Counted from the first letter of the stretch, positions 21,101 through 29,604 are shown. The stretch is 64,000 nucleotides of DNA from Amphiura filiformis (GCF_039555335.1 NC_092628.1:95119782-95183781), one strand, 5' to 3'. The notes: generated from the sequence alone by a model not told the origin. Program-made: numbers and translations.

Positions 21101-24034
21101 CGACGGCTTAACGCCCCTCCGAAGGATTTGAGTACTTTCATGATTCATTTACCCAATTCTAAATGAACCATGGGAGAGTGGAAGTCTGAATTTAATCTAC
21201 AGAGGTTGCAAATTAATTTCAGACTTTTTTTTCCCCAAGTCAATATCCCAGCAAATCGCCACCGTCGGGAATTGAACCCTGGGACCTCATGCAAGTACCC
21301 TAACCATTGCACCACACACTCCCCATGAACAGGCTTAACCTTAATAGGCTTAACCTGATGTACTCATGTTTCTTGAGTTCAGGCCAAAAAGTGTGTCTGA
21401 AACTTGTTCTCATGTTACATATTTTGGGAACTACATGATCTGTTTAGCTGAAAATGTCAGTGCTTGATTTCTTTAGAATCTCTGGATCAATCCATGCATT
21501 ATTCTTCACATTGCTAAGGTATATTTAAAAAGATCACAAAACTCAAGAGAAAAAAAGATTTATGCTGATGCCCTTAATAAATGTTCTCACAATATTCACA
21601 GTACCTTTTCATTTAGGGCCAAAATTTGGAACCAAAATGTTTCATCTGCATGATAGAACTGTGACACACAGATCCTTGGCTTTGGTATATGTGGTAAAGC
21701 ATTGCAGTGGATAAGTTCGTATCTTAAATGTAGAACTAGCCAGGTTCACATTGATGGTATTTACTCAGATTCCCATATTTTGGATTATGGTGTGCCGCAC
21801 GGCTCTGTTAAGGGCCCTTAGATTTTGTTGTTTACACTACTCCTGTTGGCTCAATCATCTGCAGGCATGAATTAAACTATCACGTGTATGCAGATGACAC
21901 ACAAATTGATGTGTCATTTGACCCAAATGTTTCGGGTTCATGTAAAACTGCTCTTTCAAAACTTGAAAATGCAACTGTGAGCTTAAAGATTGGATGGGAA
22001 ACAACAAACTTAAACTAAACCCAGGTAAAACTGAATTTTTCATCGCCGGAACTTATCAGAGTCTGAACAAAATACCACCAGTGACACTCAAAGTCGATAA
22101 TAACATCATTGTTCCTTCAGATACAGTCCGAAATCTCACAATTGTTTTTGATAAGCATATGTCCATGACTCTACACATTAACAGTTTAGTATCTTCTTTA
22201 AATTTTCATTTGCGTAACGTAAGACGTATCAGTAGATATCTGGACAAAGAGACCAAACATAGTGTAGTTCGAGCTCTGATTCTATCACGGCTAGACTATG
22301 GAAATGCCTTGCTCTATGGTGCGAATGCTAGAGATCTTGACCGCTTGCAATCACTCCAGCATAAAGCTGTCAAGCTGATTCACTCAGTTGGTAGACGTGA
22401 AAGCCCTTCACCTCAAATGCATAACCTCCATTGGCTGCCTATCCGTGATAGAATCAAGTTCAAGATTTGTATGTATGTCTATAAATGTTTACAAGGTAAT
22501 ACTCCTCAATATTTATGTGTTTTACTCTCTCATAGAGAAATACCTTCAACTGGTTGTAGGACAAGATCTTCCACAGACACCACATTACTAAAAGCTCGTG
22601 TTGGTAAAAAATGCATCGGTGACAAATCGTTTTGTGTTGCAGCACCTTCATTATGGAACAGCCTCCCACGTAACATCAGGGAGGCTTCATCACTTCACTC
22701 TTTCAAAAAATGCTTAAATGTCATTTGTATCCAGAATGTTGATATTTTTTGCTTATTTTTTTTTGTGTGCGCTCTGATCGCTCTGTAAGAAGCGCCTTAT
22801 AAGAAATGTTGTGTATGTTCACAAAAACATGAAGTGTTTCATTTTGGAAGTAACTTGTCCTTTCGATGCTTTCATTGAGGAAAGTTACAACACAAAGTTC
22901 CAAAAGTATACTCCTCTTTGTAACTTGCTCACATTGTGCGGATTTGATTGCAAAATCCTTGTCTTTGTGATTGGGTCACTCGGTCATATTCATCACCGTT
23001 TCCGAAGTGGGTTGAAGAAACTTGGCTTCCCTAAACGTGTTTCCAAGGCTGTTGCCAAGTATGCTTCTGTCAGTTCCATGATTGGAACCAACATCATTTG
23101 GAGACTCAAGTAAATCGGCTCACCAAAATCAATTAATTCTTCCTATTCATTTTCATGTTGTTTGTAATTTATTCATGTAATGATTTATAATGCCGCTTTG
23201 GTGGCCCAAATGTATTTGTTCATTATTGAATAAAAAAATGTATCCTGATCTTAAGTAATGGCATGTCCTGTGGAATTACATCTAGAATTTCTCAGTTCTG
23301 TTTAATGCATATACCTACCAATAGAACTTCATCCATTACATCTGGAGGGTTTGTTACAAGATCTGAATTGGTAAGATCTATCAGATGTACGATGTAATCT
23401 AAGAAAGAAAGAACAAGTCATTGGGTATATGGTTTGTGAATAGATGAATTGGGTTTTTAAGTTTTGTTTGTCAGGTCAAAGTTCATTTTACTTGTAACCA
23501 TATTTTGTCCACCTTGACTTGAATATTACAATCTTATTAACTTTTCTGGGAAACTGGAAAGAGGACAAGGGGTCAGAGGAGGCCTGCCCTGAGGCTGGTT
23601 TTTAACAAGTTAAGTATGAAACAAGTTATCAAAATGGCAAAAGTAAAACGTGACATCCAGTGTAAATATTACATAATTATAACTTATAAATATTACTTAT
23701 AGATATTAAGAGTTGGAAAGATAATTTCAAATGCAATATTATTCACCTGATGTTATTACAAATACAAATTTTTCCAAACCAAAAGCTTACCTATAGGAAA
23801 TCCCTTTGGCTGTAGAAAATCCACCCAGCCAGTTGACATATCTGCCAGTGTTGCCGGTCTGTTTCCATCTGTCTTGTATTGTTCAGGATCCACAACAAAT
23901 GATCCAAGCGAAGGAAGAGGGTCCCATATAATTGACCCATTAGAACTCTTAGATGGCTCCCCCTGGCAAGACTTGCCAGATAATTCTATTACCAATAGGG
24001 TAAATACCACCAAGATAATTTGGCTGAGTTTCAT
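115..24034 (-). CDS. Prominin-family five-pass membrane glycoprotein, copy A (21 coding exons)
   Basis: Homologue of PROM1/PROM2, cholesterol-binding five-pass glycoproteins of microvilli, cilia and other membrane protrusions. Exons: 23791-24034, 23319-23398, 20620-20822, 19404-19524, 19052-19118, 18485-18580, 17285-17469, 15167-15238, 14091-14231, 13427-13503, 12601-12750, 11571-11694, 6918-7091, 6427-6591, 5631-5702, 4895-4981, 3395-3604, 2832-2921, 1697-2003, 529-587, 115-120. These sum to 2730 nt (909 residues plus stop), close to human prominin-1 (865). Signal peptide at 1-25; TM1 about 114-138; CCRCC loop 139-148; TM2 160-182; TM3 433-455; TM4 480-505; TM5 789-812 with the family hallmark LIFAVKLAKYLRRM. 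Many N-glycosylation sequons lie in the two extracellular regions. The tail ends PPPPYDEIDV. The exon model is inferred by hand; the last 6-nt exon is the least certain part. Tandem paralogue of copy B. Confidence 0.88.
192..300. mobile_element. hAT-like MITE
   Basis: 109 bp with inverted ends CAGTGGTGTACC and GGTACACCACTG. The CAGTGGxGTA tip is typical of hAT-type non-autonomous elements. No clear target duplication. Confidence 0.5.
529..587 (-). CDS. Prominin A exon 20 (PPxY tail)
   Basis: Residues 889-908, KSGAWSQPYLPPPPYDEID. Acceptor TTTTCACAG; in frame with exon 19. Contains a PPPPY motif of the WW-domain-binding type. If the GTAAGT donor is not used, the frame ends eight codons later. 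Confidence 0.65.
982..1230. mobile_element. MITE with 12-bp flanking direct repeat
   Basis: 249 bp; inverted ends of about 30 bp (TGACACGATCTGGTCCA, mirrored at the right end). The 12-mer CATTTACATTTG occurs exactly at 970-981 and 1231-1242. Lies in intron 19 of prominin A. Its interior resembles sequence at about 16380-16500. Confidence 0.65.
1697..2003 (-). CDS. Prominin A exon 19 (TM5 and tail)
   Basis: Residues 787-888. TM5 NTLWFSLGWIVFWMTVSLIF runs into AVKLAKYLRRMD, the clearest prominin signature here. The tail is rich in Asn, Gly, Ser and Tyr. Confidence 0.9.
2832..2921 (-). CDS. Prominin A exon 18
   Basis: Residues 757-786, DFGRCYPIRAIYDATINLMC, matching the SCKPVATALDTAVDVFLC region just before TM5 of human PROM1. 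Confidence 0.88.
3160..3312 (-). repeat. Dispersed repeat, one of an inverted pair
   Basis: Matches 5990-6125 in reverse orientation (shared AGGACCAAGTGTGCCTC-like and CACATAGGCCAGGAT blocks). No ends identified, so the class is unknown. Intron 17 of A. Confidence 0.5.
3395..3604 (-). CDS. Prominin A exon 17
   Basis: Residues 687-756; VVIGYMEQFVDVAIDQ corresponds to IIGYFEHYLQWIEFSI of human PROM1. Acceptor ATCGCAG, donor GTAAGT. Confidence 0.88.
4409..4712 (+). mobile_element. tRNA-derived SINE
   Basis: Begins with a tRNA-like head: A box GTGGCCAAGCGG and B box GGTTCGAGCCC. A central block GTTGTGCCCTTGAGTAAGGC resembles the central motif of V-type SINEs. About 300 bp in intron 16 of A, sense to the plus strand. 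Confidence 0.65.
4895..4981 (-). CDS. Prominin A exon 16
   Basis: Residues 658-686, DDLRQVASDLRQIQQNTVQV, amphipathic helix-like. 87 nt in both copies; sequence strongly diverged from B. Confidence 0.82.
5631..5702 (-). CDS. Prominin A exon 15
   Basis: Residues 634-657, LQENVTTDDLNAYSRELETT. Acceptor TTTTTAG, donor GTAAGA; 72 nt in both copies. Confidence 0.82.
5990..6125 (+). repeat. Dispersed repeat, partner of 3160-3312
   Basis: Same sequence family in the opposite orientation, in intron 14 of A. Confidence 0.5.
6427..6591 (-). CDS. Prominin A exon 14
   Basis: Residues 579-633. The central part (QTAKLIDEIDIGDVDLSDLV onwards) is identical to copy B over about 37 residues, while the exon ends differ. 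A broken extra copy of this exon lies in gene B at 36301-36390. Confidence 0.88.
6918..7091 (-). CDS. Prominin A exon 13
   Basis: Residues 521-578, TIDQPDLLSEGYWLGDLILG onwards; ILEDCEQNSSIY aligns with YSDCKKNRGTYG of human PROM1. 174 nt in both copies. Confidence 0.88.
8384..8444. repeat. Perfect 25-bp hairpin
   Basis: GTTGGTGTAACAGTCATTTA plus five more bases is mirrored exactly after an 11-base loop. Inside the centre of the fold-back element. Confidence 0.8.
9000..9790. mobile_element. Probable nested MITE with GGGGCAGGTTGGCCC repeats
   Basis: Contains GGGGCAGGTTGCCCC-type motifs near the left and GGGCCAACCTGCCCC motifs near the right, ending GCCCCGGTCTCCTTA. The right tip resembles that of the 59680-60657 element. 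The left boundary is uncertain. Confidence 0.45.
10878..10990. mobile_element. Fragment of a TTAA-bounded MITE family
   Basis: Starts TTAAAGGAGTATTTTATGGT, like the ends at 12877 and 62457, then loses similarity. Confidence 0.4.
11007..11350. mobile_element. MITE with TACCGTATT ends
   Basis: 344 bp; ends TACCGTATTGGTCCGAGTAT and its mirror ending GGACGAATACGGTA, both containing CGAGTATAGTCCCACC. A second, right-truncated copy is at 43601-43765. Confidence 0.7.
11571..11694 (-). CDS. Prominin A exon 12 (TM4)
   Basis: Residues 479-520. TM4 is GVVLTFLLTPLLMLCTSVFF; it is followed by TCKPL, where vertebrate prominins have a conserved Cys at the start of the second extracellular region. Confidence 0.88.
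12601..12750 (-). CDS. Prominin A exon 11 (TM3)
   Basis: Residues 429-478. TM3 (MLGLILLCFLIFGIFTIGLI) is followed by a short cytoplasmic loop SKDIDPRERSSAANFCGNFL, as in other prominins. Confidence 0.88.
12877..13223 (+). mobile_element. TTAA-bounded MITE, copy 1
   Basis: Begins TTAAAAGAGTATTTCGTGAT. About 345 bp; matches 62128-62457 in reverse orientation over its whole length. TTAA at both ends suggests piggyBac-type mobilisation. Confidence 0.55.
13427..13503 (-). CDS. Prominin A exon 10
   Basis: Residues 404-428, ending in DDYLLYR, just before TM3. One of the least conserved exons between the copies (more than half of 26 residues differ). Confidence 0.8.
13591..13705. mobile_element. 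Partial copy of the TGGGCTATTCCA MITE family
   Basis: Matches the left two thirds of the 14740-14924 element. Intron 9 of A. Confidence 0.5.
13802..13998. mobile_element. MITE with TTTTCGCG subterminal repeats
   Basis: 197 bp; inverted ends TACTGTAAAAGTA and TACTTTTACAGTA, with several TTCGCGAAAAT-type inner repeats. Confidence 0.65.
14091..14231 (-). CDS. Prominin A exon 9
   Basis: Residues 357-403, GVAALDQIAQTINDVAKDPI onwards. Acceptor TTTCCAG, donor GTAAGT; 141 nt in both copies. Confidence 0.85.
14740..14924. mobile_element. MITE, TGGGCTATTCCA family
   Basis: About 185 bp, nearly palindromic: GGCTATTCCAGTTGAAATCC and its mirror, plus inner CCTATGGAAGACATGA pair. Related copies at 13591, 26495, 35117 and 42148. 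Confidence 0.7.
15167..15238 (-). CDS. Prominin A exon 8
   Basis: Residues 333-356, LPEFDDQIHGAERAEANITN. Acceptor CTTGTAG, donor GTACAA; 72 nt in both copies. Confidence 0.8.
15377..16042. mobile_element. Long palindromic TTAA-flanked element
   Basis: 666 bp with arms of about 310 bp around a short centre (15690-15715). TTAAGGG at the left and CCCTTAA at the right: TTAA at both ends suggests a piggyBac-type target site. Inner tips ATGAGCGTTT and AAACGCTCAT-like. No coding frame. Confidence 0.65.
16088..16330. repeat. Inverted repeat, probable MITE
   Basis: GAATTTCAATTGAATGAACA near 16097 is mirrored near 16295-16320. About 240 bp in intron 7 of A. Confidence 0.5.
16616..16988. mobile_element. 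hAT-type MITE with exact 8-bp target duplication
   Basis: 373 bp from CAGTGGTGTAACCAGG to GGCTACGCCACTG, flanked on both sides by CTTATTTA (16608-16615 and 16989-16996). Eight-base duplication and CAGTGGCGTA tips are the hAT signature. A related copy lies at 32444-32776. Confidence 0.85.
17285..17469 (-). CDS. Prominin A exon 7 (duplicated splice donor)
   Basis: Residues 271-332, with TTCTGCVP matching TTCAGCVP of copy B. The first donor GTAAGC lies at 17284. A 39-bp tandem duplication repeats the exon end (DYTQ) and the donor, giving a second in-frame donor after 17246 that would add 13 residues (VSISHKYSSDYTQ). Copy B has one donor only, at the position matching 17285. Confidence 0.8.
17965..18225. 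mobile_element. hAT-like fragment
   Basis: Begins AGGGGCGTAGCCAGC, followed by Gly/Cys-neutral low-complexity sequence with repeated GTCAGGGGGG and TTTCATTTTTT. Only one tip recognisable. Confidence 0.4.
18485..18580 (-). CDS. Prominin A exon 6
   Basis: Residues 239-270, including TYLLEEVKVQSLFNELEKL, a probable helix of the first extracellular region. Acceptor TCTACACAG, donor GTAAGT; 96 nt in both copies. Confidence 0.8.
19052..19118 (-). CDS. Prominin A exon 5
   Basis: Residues 217-238, QAGHILEDEYKYAENLTLGD with one sequon. Acceptor TTTATAG, donor GTGAGT; 67 nt in both copies. Confidence 0.8.
19404..19524 (-). CDS. Prominin A exon 4
   Basis: Residues 176-216, AGVVCMDTSNKFMTTAKDSS onwards. 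The acceptor TTTCTCTGTTTGTAG and the first bases of the exon are the last unit of a 12-copy tandem array lying just upstream (see 19487-20480). Donor GTAAGT. Length 121 nt, as in copy B. Confidence 0.85.
19487..20480 (-). repeat. 82-bp tandem array duplicating a splice acceptor and exon start
   Basis: About twelve units; the shared core AGCACTACAAAC recurs every 82 bp, with two spacings of 86 bp. Each unit contains, on the minus strand, TTTCTCTGTTTGTAG and then the start of prominin A exon 4 (TGCTGGTGTGGTGTG). The unit nearest the gene's 3' end is the functional exon edge. Units 1, 5 and 9 also carry CATGAATTTATTGG from further inside the exon, so a four-unit higher-order period of about 330 bp is visible. 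The remaining units have TATGGTATTGG instead. Confidence 0.92.
20620..20822 (-). CDS. Prominin A exon 3 (TM1, Cys-rich loop, start of TM2)
   Basis: Residues 109-175. TM1 is LGIIICLIIGILFFLLLPWI; the cytoplasmic loop CCRCCDNCGGKREQ matches the CMCRCCNKCGG loop of vertebrate prominins. Same 203-nt length as copy B with only four residue changes, the most similar exon pair in the window. Confidence 0.9.
20908..21323 (-). mobile_element. tRNA-derived SINE
   Basis: Minus-strand head GTGCAATGGTTAGGGTA with B box GGTTCAATTCC, a body of about 300 bp and a 3' end of TTGATTTGATTTGATTTG-type short repeats (read on plus). Intron 2 of A. Confidence 0.65.
21640..22800 (+). mobile_element. CR1/L2-type LINE, 3' part of reverse transcriptase
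   Basis: Contains an RT active-site box YADDTQIDVS (near 21880) and the C-terminal RT region of 21994-22788: KLKLNPGKTEFF, LSRLDYGNALLYG, HNLHWLPIRDRIKFKI, APSLWNSLP. These are typical L2/CR1 motifs. The 3' end AAGAAGCGCCTTATAAG is L2-like. 5'-truncated, with a stop and frame change before 21994. Lies antisense in intron 2 of prominin A. Confidence 0.8.
22811..23250 (+). mobile_element. 3' fragment of a second retroelement
   Basis: Open to 23113: CPFDAFIEESYNTKFQKYTP, FVIGSLGHIHHRF, AKYASVSSMIGTNIIW. This resembles the C-terminal endonuclease-like region of some R2/R4-type LINE polyproteins; recognition from memory, moderate. Ends in GAATAAAAAAATG. It abuts the L2-type fragment directly. Confidence 0.4.
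23319..23398 (-). CDS. Prominin A exon 2
   Basis: Residues 82-108 (DYIVHLIDLTNSDL...). Acceptor TTTCTTAG, donor GTAGGT. It ends on a codon boundary. It is nine bases longer than exon 2 of copy B. Confidence 0.75.
23791..24034 (-). CDS. Prominin A exon 1 (signal peptide)
   Basis: Residues 1-81 plus one base. Hydrophobic signal peptide, starting MKLSQIILVVFTLLVIELSG, then CQGEPSK and the conserved stretch WDPLPSLGSFVV. Ends FPIG at donor GTAAGC. The start is the only in-frame ATG before a signal peptide, and copy B starts at the same place. Confidence 0.85.
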
Positions 24035-24102
24035 TTTGCTTGGAGCTGACTACTTATTCGATGTCTACGCAATCACGCAGTAGTTTAGACTGGTGAAGTT
24101 AC

Positions 24103-24713
24103 GCTGTAATTTACAAAGCAAAATAATATTATTATAGAGTATAGGTATATATAGCATAGAATGTACAGTATGCCACCACTATAATACTCACAGAGATGTA
24201 GCCTCATAGGTGCAGAGTATGGTGGGGTGGGGGCATGCCCCCTGTTAAACTTAACATTGTGTCGGAAACATCCCATTAAAAATTGCCAAGGAATGACTGG
24301 TGACTCCCAATGGAATGGCTCATGCTCATTCATACAGGAAAAAACATTGTTATAAAGGGATGCCTGCCATAAAGGTGTATAACATGCCATATATTTTTCA
24401 ACCAAAGATCTGTTATTTGTATAGAATATACATTATTCATCATGACAACTACTTTGATTTTGACAGACTACCTCTAGTCAGTTTATAGCCAATATTTACC
24501 AAGACGTTTGTACAAATAGTCAGTGTGCTATGCCAAGTATCACCCGACCACAAGTTTTGGCAAAATGTCACCCTAAAAAGCTACAATTCTGCCAAATATT
24601 TACCCAGACGTAAAAGGCCCATAAAACATTCTCTAATATTGAGGCCTTGCTGTATTAAAATTGTAACAATTGTATTTTAAAACATAGTTGAAAAGAGAAG
24701 AGAAACACTCACC
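24103..24713 (-). other. Possible 5' untranslated splice of prominin A
   Basis: An acceptor (GTAAATTACAG) lies 69 bp before the start codon, with exon sequence from 24103, and a strong donor (CAG then GTGAGT) ends a candidate non-coding exon at 24713. Copy B has the same pattern: acceptor CCTTCAG with exon from 51719, and a candidate donor GTGAGT after 53219. The agreement suggests a first non-coding exon in each gene, with promoters near 24.7-25 kb and 53.2-53.6 kb. No core promoter motif is convincing. Confidence 0.35.
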
Positions 24714-26494
24714 TGATTGCTAGAATTCATGTATACAAATACGACAAATGTTGACGGTCATAAGAGCTGCTAATAATAATCCAAGAAAGGTGCATCACAT
24801 GGTGTACACCGATCCCATATACCAAGAATGGTGACTCATGATAGTTGAATTCATCTTCACCTTACGATGACAACATCATTTGCATTTCTTTGTAACCTGG
24901 TTTCACAAAACCAGCAACATGTTAATACCCTTTTTAAACATTTGATAGTTTTTGTAGCTATTATACTTTGCTGATATAGACTTGAACAATTTATCAATGG
25001 TTCATAGATATTAGCATTAATGTAAACCTGCGTAATAAAGCAATTAATTCCCCCATTTACAGTTACACATCAATGAATGGAGATACAGTCAACTATTCTC
25101 AACAATACTTTTCTTAAATATTTTTATGCATTGATAAGTAATAATATGGGTACTACTGCATCCAAAAACCACTCAAAACTCACTTTCAGAATGTTGATAA
25201 TTTGTTATGTTATGTATCTTTTCAAGCTTTTCAGGGAATTTATCTCAAAATAAGATATAGGCCTATTTACCAACAAGTTCCTGATTTCGTAGGCACTGGT
25301 CGCACTTTGTGTGATGGACTATTTGCACAGTGATTGTATCTTAGTTACAGCATGTGTAACTAGTAACTGAGTAACAGAATGGTGGGTTTTTTTAAGAGTA
25401 AGTTTTGCCAGATTTCCCAAGTTTTATCAAATTTCCATGACACTAACACATCTATTGTATCAGTATTCTAAATTAAATAGGAATTCACCCTGTTGAATCT
25501 TTATCATCTTTCGAATGTAGCGTAAACAGTATAGAAATAAGAACTAGAATCATTTACAAAACATTTGTAATGTGTTCCATTATTTATATATCATTGTTGA
25601 ATGAGAAGCCCCATGAGTGCCATTTGTTTTACCCAATACACCTAAAATGAGTGTCCATATTAATTCATTATTGTTTTGATGAATCCAAGTGTGTGAAAAT
25701 ATTGGATCCAAAACATAATAATGATAAAATTGGATGCTTTACACCCCATATTTATTGGTCTCGCTAGGAGTTTAAAATATTGGACTCGACTAGGTCTCGT
25801 CAAATATTTTTAAATCTCATAGCTCGAACAATAAATATGGGCTCAATCGATCCAATTTTATATCAATATTTTACCAATCAATCTTTGTGATGCAACTGAT
25901 TTGTCAAGTAATCTTGAATAAGTTTTCTGTACAGTTACGAGCGTACACATAGTAATGGATATCAAAACTATTCTTTCAGTTTTCTATCCAAAGTAGCCCA
26001 ATTGGGCTGGAAAACAACTGTAATGGCAATCCTGACCTTTGGACAGCTCAAGTGTAAATACCGCACTATGGATGAATCAAAATTAATTGCTCAATTCTTA
26101 ATGTAAATAGAGGGCTTGAGCTTAAGAACTGGTTACATAAATTAATAAAATTTATTTGCTATAAATGATTATTTATCTTTATAATTAACAAATTTATTTG
26201 CTATAAATGATTATTAATCTTTATTTGGTAATTAGATGTTCATCTCTAATAGCAATAACAGATCCGTGTATCATGGTATATCTTCAATTATAGCGAAATT
26301 ATATTTTTTCAATATGATATCAGCGACTGTTTAGCCTGGACTTTTTAGACTTGGGAAAAAACATAGCAAAGAGTGATTTCAAACAAATTTAGAAAAAGAA
26401 AAAGTTGATAGAACATTTACGGTACAAATCAATCAATCTGATCATGTCAGGTAATTAAAAGAGACATTTAATTTGGTTAACTTTTGACGTTTAT
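24714..26494. other. Upstream region of prominin A, no gene seen
   Basis: AT-rich; no coding exon or clear mobile element. A 45-bp tandem duplication lies at 26147-26223 (ATTTATTTGCTATAAATGAT twice). Any promoter of A should be here. Confidence 0.4.
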
Positions 26495-26680
26495 TGGGCT
26501 ATTCCATTTGAAATACATAAACCCTGTATGGAAGACATGACCTTAATCTCCTACAAAGGGGGTGTAGATTTCAAGTGTAGTCATCCATTCAGGTAACCCC
26601 ATTTGAAATTCAAACTCTCTGTGTAGGAGATTAAGGTAATGTCTTCAATAGGGTATATGGATTTCAATTGGAATAGCACA
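26495..26680. mobile_element. MITE, TGGGCTATTCCA family
   Basis: Same palindromic layout (TGGGCTATTCCATTTGAAAT, GTATGGAAGACATGACCTTA). Intergenic between A and B. Confidence 0.7.
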
Positions 26681-26713
26681 TTTGCAAAGACAGTAAACAC
26701 CCTCCTGCTCTAT

Positions 26714-26855
26714 ACTAGTCCGATAAGTAGGACCTTTTTTTCTAAGTTACCAGACTATACTCAGCTTATATCACTATCTCATATGGCGCAAGAAAGACAA
26801 ATCGCAGAGTATAGTTGGTAACTAAGAAAACAAACAGGTCCTACTCGTCAGACTA
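26714..26855. mobile_element. Small palindromic MITE
   Basis: AGTCCGATAAGTAGGACC is mirrored as GGTCCTACTCGTCAGACT, with an inner GTTACCAGACTATACTC pair. About 142 bp. Confidence 0.6.
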
Positions 26856-27847
26856 CTCTATACATCTAAAATAAATAAAAGTGTACACCACTGCCTGTCT
26901 CTCTCTTAACAGTGGCTGACTGGAGTGACAGCCTCATCCCCCTACTTTACCCTATCAAATACAGATTTGGGTATCAGGTGAAAGTGCATATTTTTCTCAT
27001 ACCTCTAGTGGAATTTTAGGCTTTAAATATGAGAATCCAAACCACATCCAAAGCAATTCAACCCAAAAAACTCAGAATAAGAATGTTTGGGTGATGGGCT
27101 CAATGTGAGGTAGAAATTATCATGTTTTAGAATTGAACCACATACCTTTTGCAATATCAGACCAGACCATGAGTTACAATATGCAAAATGAGATCAGATC
27201 ATTTTATAATTTTGTCTGGTTTCATATATATAACCTTCAATTTATTTATACAATTATTAGCAAAAAAGAAAAACTTTATATATTCCCAAAATACTTCTTT
27301 AAAATTGCACGCAAATATAAAATAATTCCCTTTTTACAAATATCTAGCATTATATATATTACATATACATGGAAACAAACCAAAATGTTGACAACATTTA
27401 AAAAATGAAAGTGCTTTCATTAGGAGGCTGACCCCCTCCTTCCCTCCCTCCCTCCCTGAGATCCCTTCCTGAAATGTATTTTGTGAAATGTAGAAAATGT
27501 CAACCCGAAAGATCAACTTTGACCAATATTTAAACTAGTTTTTATCATAATCTAACTTCCCCAAAGGAATTTCATTTCTAGGACATCATCAATCTTTTAG
27601 TTTGTTCCCTAAGGCACTCTTATGAGTTTACAAAGACAATGTGCATTTTTAGCACATACATACTGCAGCTTGAGTTAAGTCAATGAGTGTATATTATGCC
27701 TACTCACTAATTATGCTAGTTGGTGTAGGCCCTATATTATACATGTACATCTAAAGTCTGTACAAAAAGTACCACAGGTGTTATAAATATGCCTATAGCT
27801 TCAGAACTAATAATTGTTTTCACAATATTTCAACATAGAGAGAAGCA

Positions 27848-28153
27848 TGATTTATTTACGCGCATTTTGATACCCCATTTGTCAAATGTCGTTCAAGATT
27901 AACAACGCAGTAGTGCTTTTAAAGAAAAATACCTAAATTTAAAAGTTGCAGTTTACAGCGATCAATGGTTTTTATGCCATCACTGTAGCACATAGCTGCA
28001 CGTAAAGCCTGCCATTATCTTCACGCTTACTTAAAATCAATACAAATAGCTGCAACTTTTAAATTCGGGTATATTTGTTTCAAAACACTGCTGTATTGTT
28101 AATATTGAACAAAACTGAACAAATTGGGTATCAAAATGCGCGTAAATAAATTA
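27848..28153. mobile_element. Inverted-repeat MITE
   Basis: ATTTATTTACGCGCATTTTG at the left is mirrored as CAAAATGCGCGTAAATAAAT at the right. About 306 bp; inner arms also pair (AAATTTAAAAGTTGCAG). Confidence 0.65.
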
Positions 28154-28215
28154 TCCTGTATTGTGCCAAGGCTAGACGTTGTGCCTGTGCGTAGCGTGCT
28201 ATAAATCACTGCGCT
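28154..28215 (+). repeat. 3' tail of a SINE-like repeat
   Basis: GTGCCTGTGCGTAGCGTGCT and AAATCACTGCGCTTTA match the end of the 40130-40506 repeat. Confidence 0.4.
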
Positions 28216-28242
28216 TTAAAAATTTTTATTTATTTATTAACA

Positions 28243-28348
28243 AGTCGCTCGGACAAGAACAAATTTTTAGGGTCGTTTGTTGAAATTTTTCATTTTTTCT
28301 TTAAATTTTTTTAAAACTTCCATAAAATTTGTTCTTGTCAGAGCAACT
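28243..28348. repeat. Short inverted-repeat element
   Basis: GCTCGGACAAGAACAAATTT is mirrored by AAATTTGTTCTTGTCAGAGC. About 106 bp. Confidence 0.55.
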
Positions 28349-28604
28349 CCTTAATAGGCACATAATGTGTATTATTGATTTTTTTCAATATTAGGACAAA
28401 ATATTCTGTCCTTTGCAGACTCTCTTGACTGTTTTCTATAAATATTATCAAAATTCATTCACACAGCATGAGGTTTTGTCATCTCAGCACCTCAAGATGC
28501 ACTGCCATATTTAGGATATCTCTGCTTCTGTGCTTTAAAAAAAAAGAAAAGTCTGTCAACTTATTAGGTTGATGTTTTGATCATTTGTGCTCTAAATCAT
28601 AGTT

Positions 28605-28773
28605 CAGGGCCGTAGCAAGCAGGGCAGCCGGGGATGCCATGGCCGCCCCACTTTTTGAGAAATTTGTTATGTTTTTCTTTATATCTTTATTTCAATTTGG
28701 TGATATATTTGTATTTTGGCCGCCCCACATTTGTCATGGCCGCCCCACATTTTACAACCTTGCTACAGCACTG
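28605..28773. mobile_element. hAT-like MITE
   Basis: CAGGGCCGTAGCAAGCAGG to CCTTGCTACAGCACTG, 169 bp, flanked by TCATAGTT and TCATAATT (seven of eight bases match). Inner repeats GGCCGCCCCAC. Confidence 0.7.
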
Positions 28774-29247
28774 TCATAATTTCATATGCTATTGTTGACT
28801 TTTTTTACAGTGAAAGTTCTTAATTTTAGAAAATTAGTAATCGTTTCATTTAAATCTGTGCAATAGGCACTAAGTCAGGAAAAGTATTTGGGGACTTGAG
28901 CCCCCTTCCCCAGATCCAACAATTTAAAACATGTACAATAAACCATGGGGCTACCTATAGAGTGTCAGACCCCAAACCAACCCTACAATATAATAATCTG
29001 AGTACTTGCTTCACCAACATTATTTGACACACTAAGCTGCTTGGCTGTATTTACACTAAACTGCTTGGCTGTATTTTCTTATGTTCTTAATCCAATGATA
29101 CATTTACACATAGACTTCAGTACACTGAAGATATGCCAAAGTAACACATACAAGCAGAATCATTTTACTGAAACCACCAGCAAGTAACAATTAATAACTT
29201 ATTAAGCAATTTTAAGCATAGATATGAAAACACACAAAAAAAAGTAT

Positions 29248-29604
29248 ATTCTGTCGCTTCGGTCTGTGATGGTGCGGCTCACGGTCAAGTGAAAAAAGTC
29301 CTTGGTTCCATTTTTTGTTGATGATTTCTGTCATTGGTGTTGTGTGTATTTCGATCGCAAATAGTCAGTGGAATCAAACAAGTTTCTAAGTTTTCAGAGT
29401 GGAAGTTACTTGATTTATTGTTAAATATAGTGAAAAACTGACAATTAAAATCCATGGTCGAGTGTTGGTTTTTCCGAAATTGAATTTGGACATCGATATG
29501 TAGCCTCCTTCACAACCGGTTTCTGTTGTTCATAACAAACCATGAGCCACATGAAGCTTGGGCCCAAGCTACTAGAAGTAGCCCGGATGTTGGACTGAAA
29601 GAAT
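29248..29604 (-). mobile_element. DNA element with ATTCTGTCGGTCC ends, copy 1
   Basis: About 357 bp; reverse-orientation match to 63172-63553 (shared GTTCATAACAAACC, GTAGCCTCCTTCACA and GATCGCAAATAG-like blocks). Ends degraded. Confidence 0.6.

Noticed and set aside
21994-22788. 264-residue open frame as a host gene
   Set aside because: It is the C-terminal reverse-transcriptase region of a CR1/L2-type LINE and lies antisense in a prominin intron.
24200-24250. Third prominin exon 1 copy or extra tandem gene between A and B
   Set aside because: No prominin-like exon is found in 24.7-29.7 kb or beyond 51.7 kb; only two full sets of exons exist.
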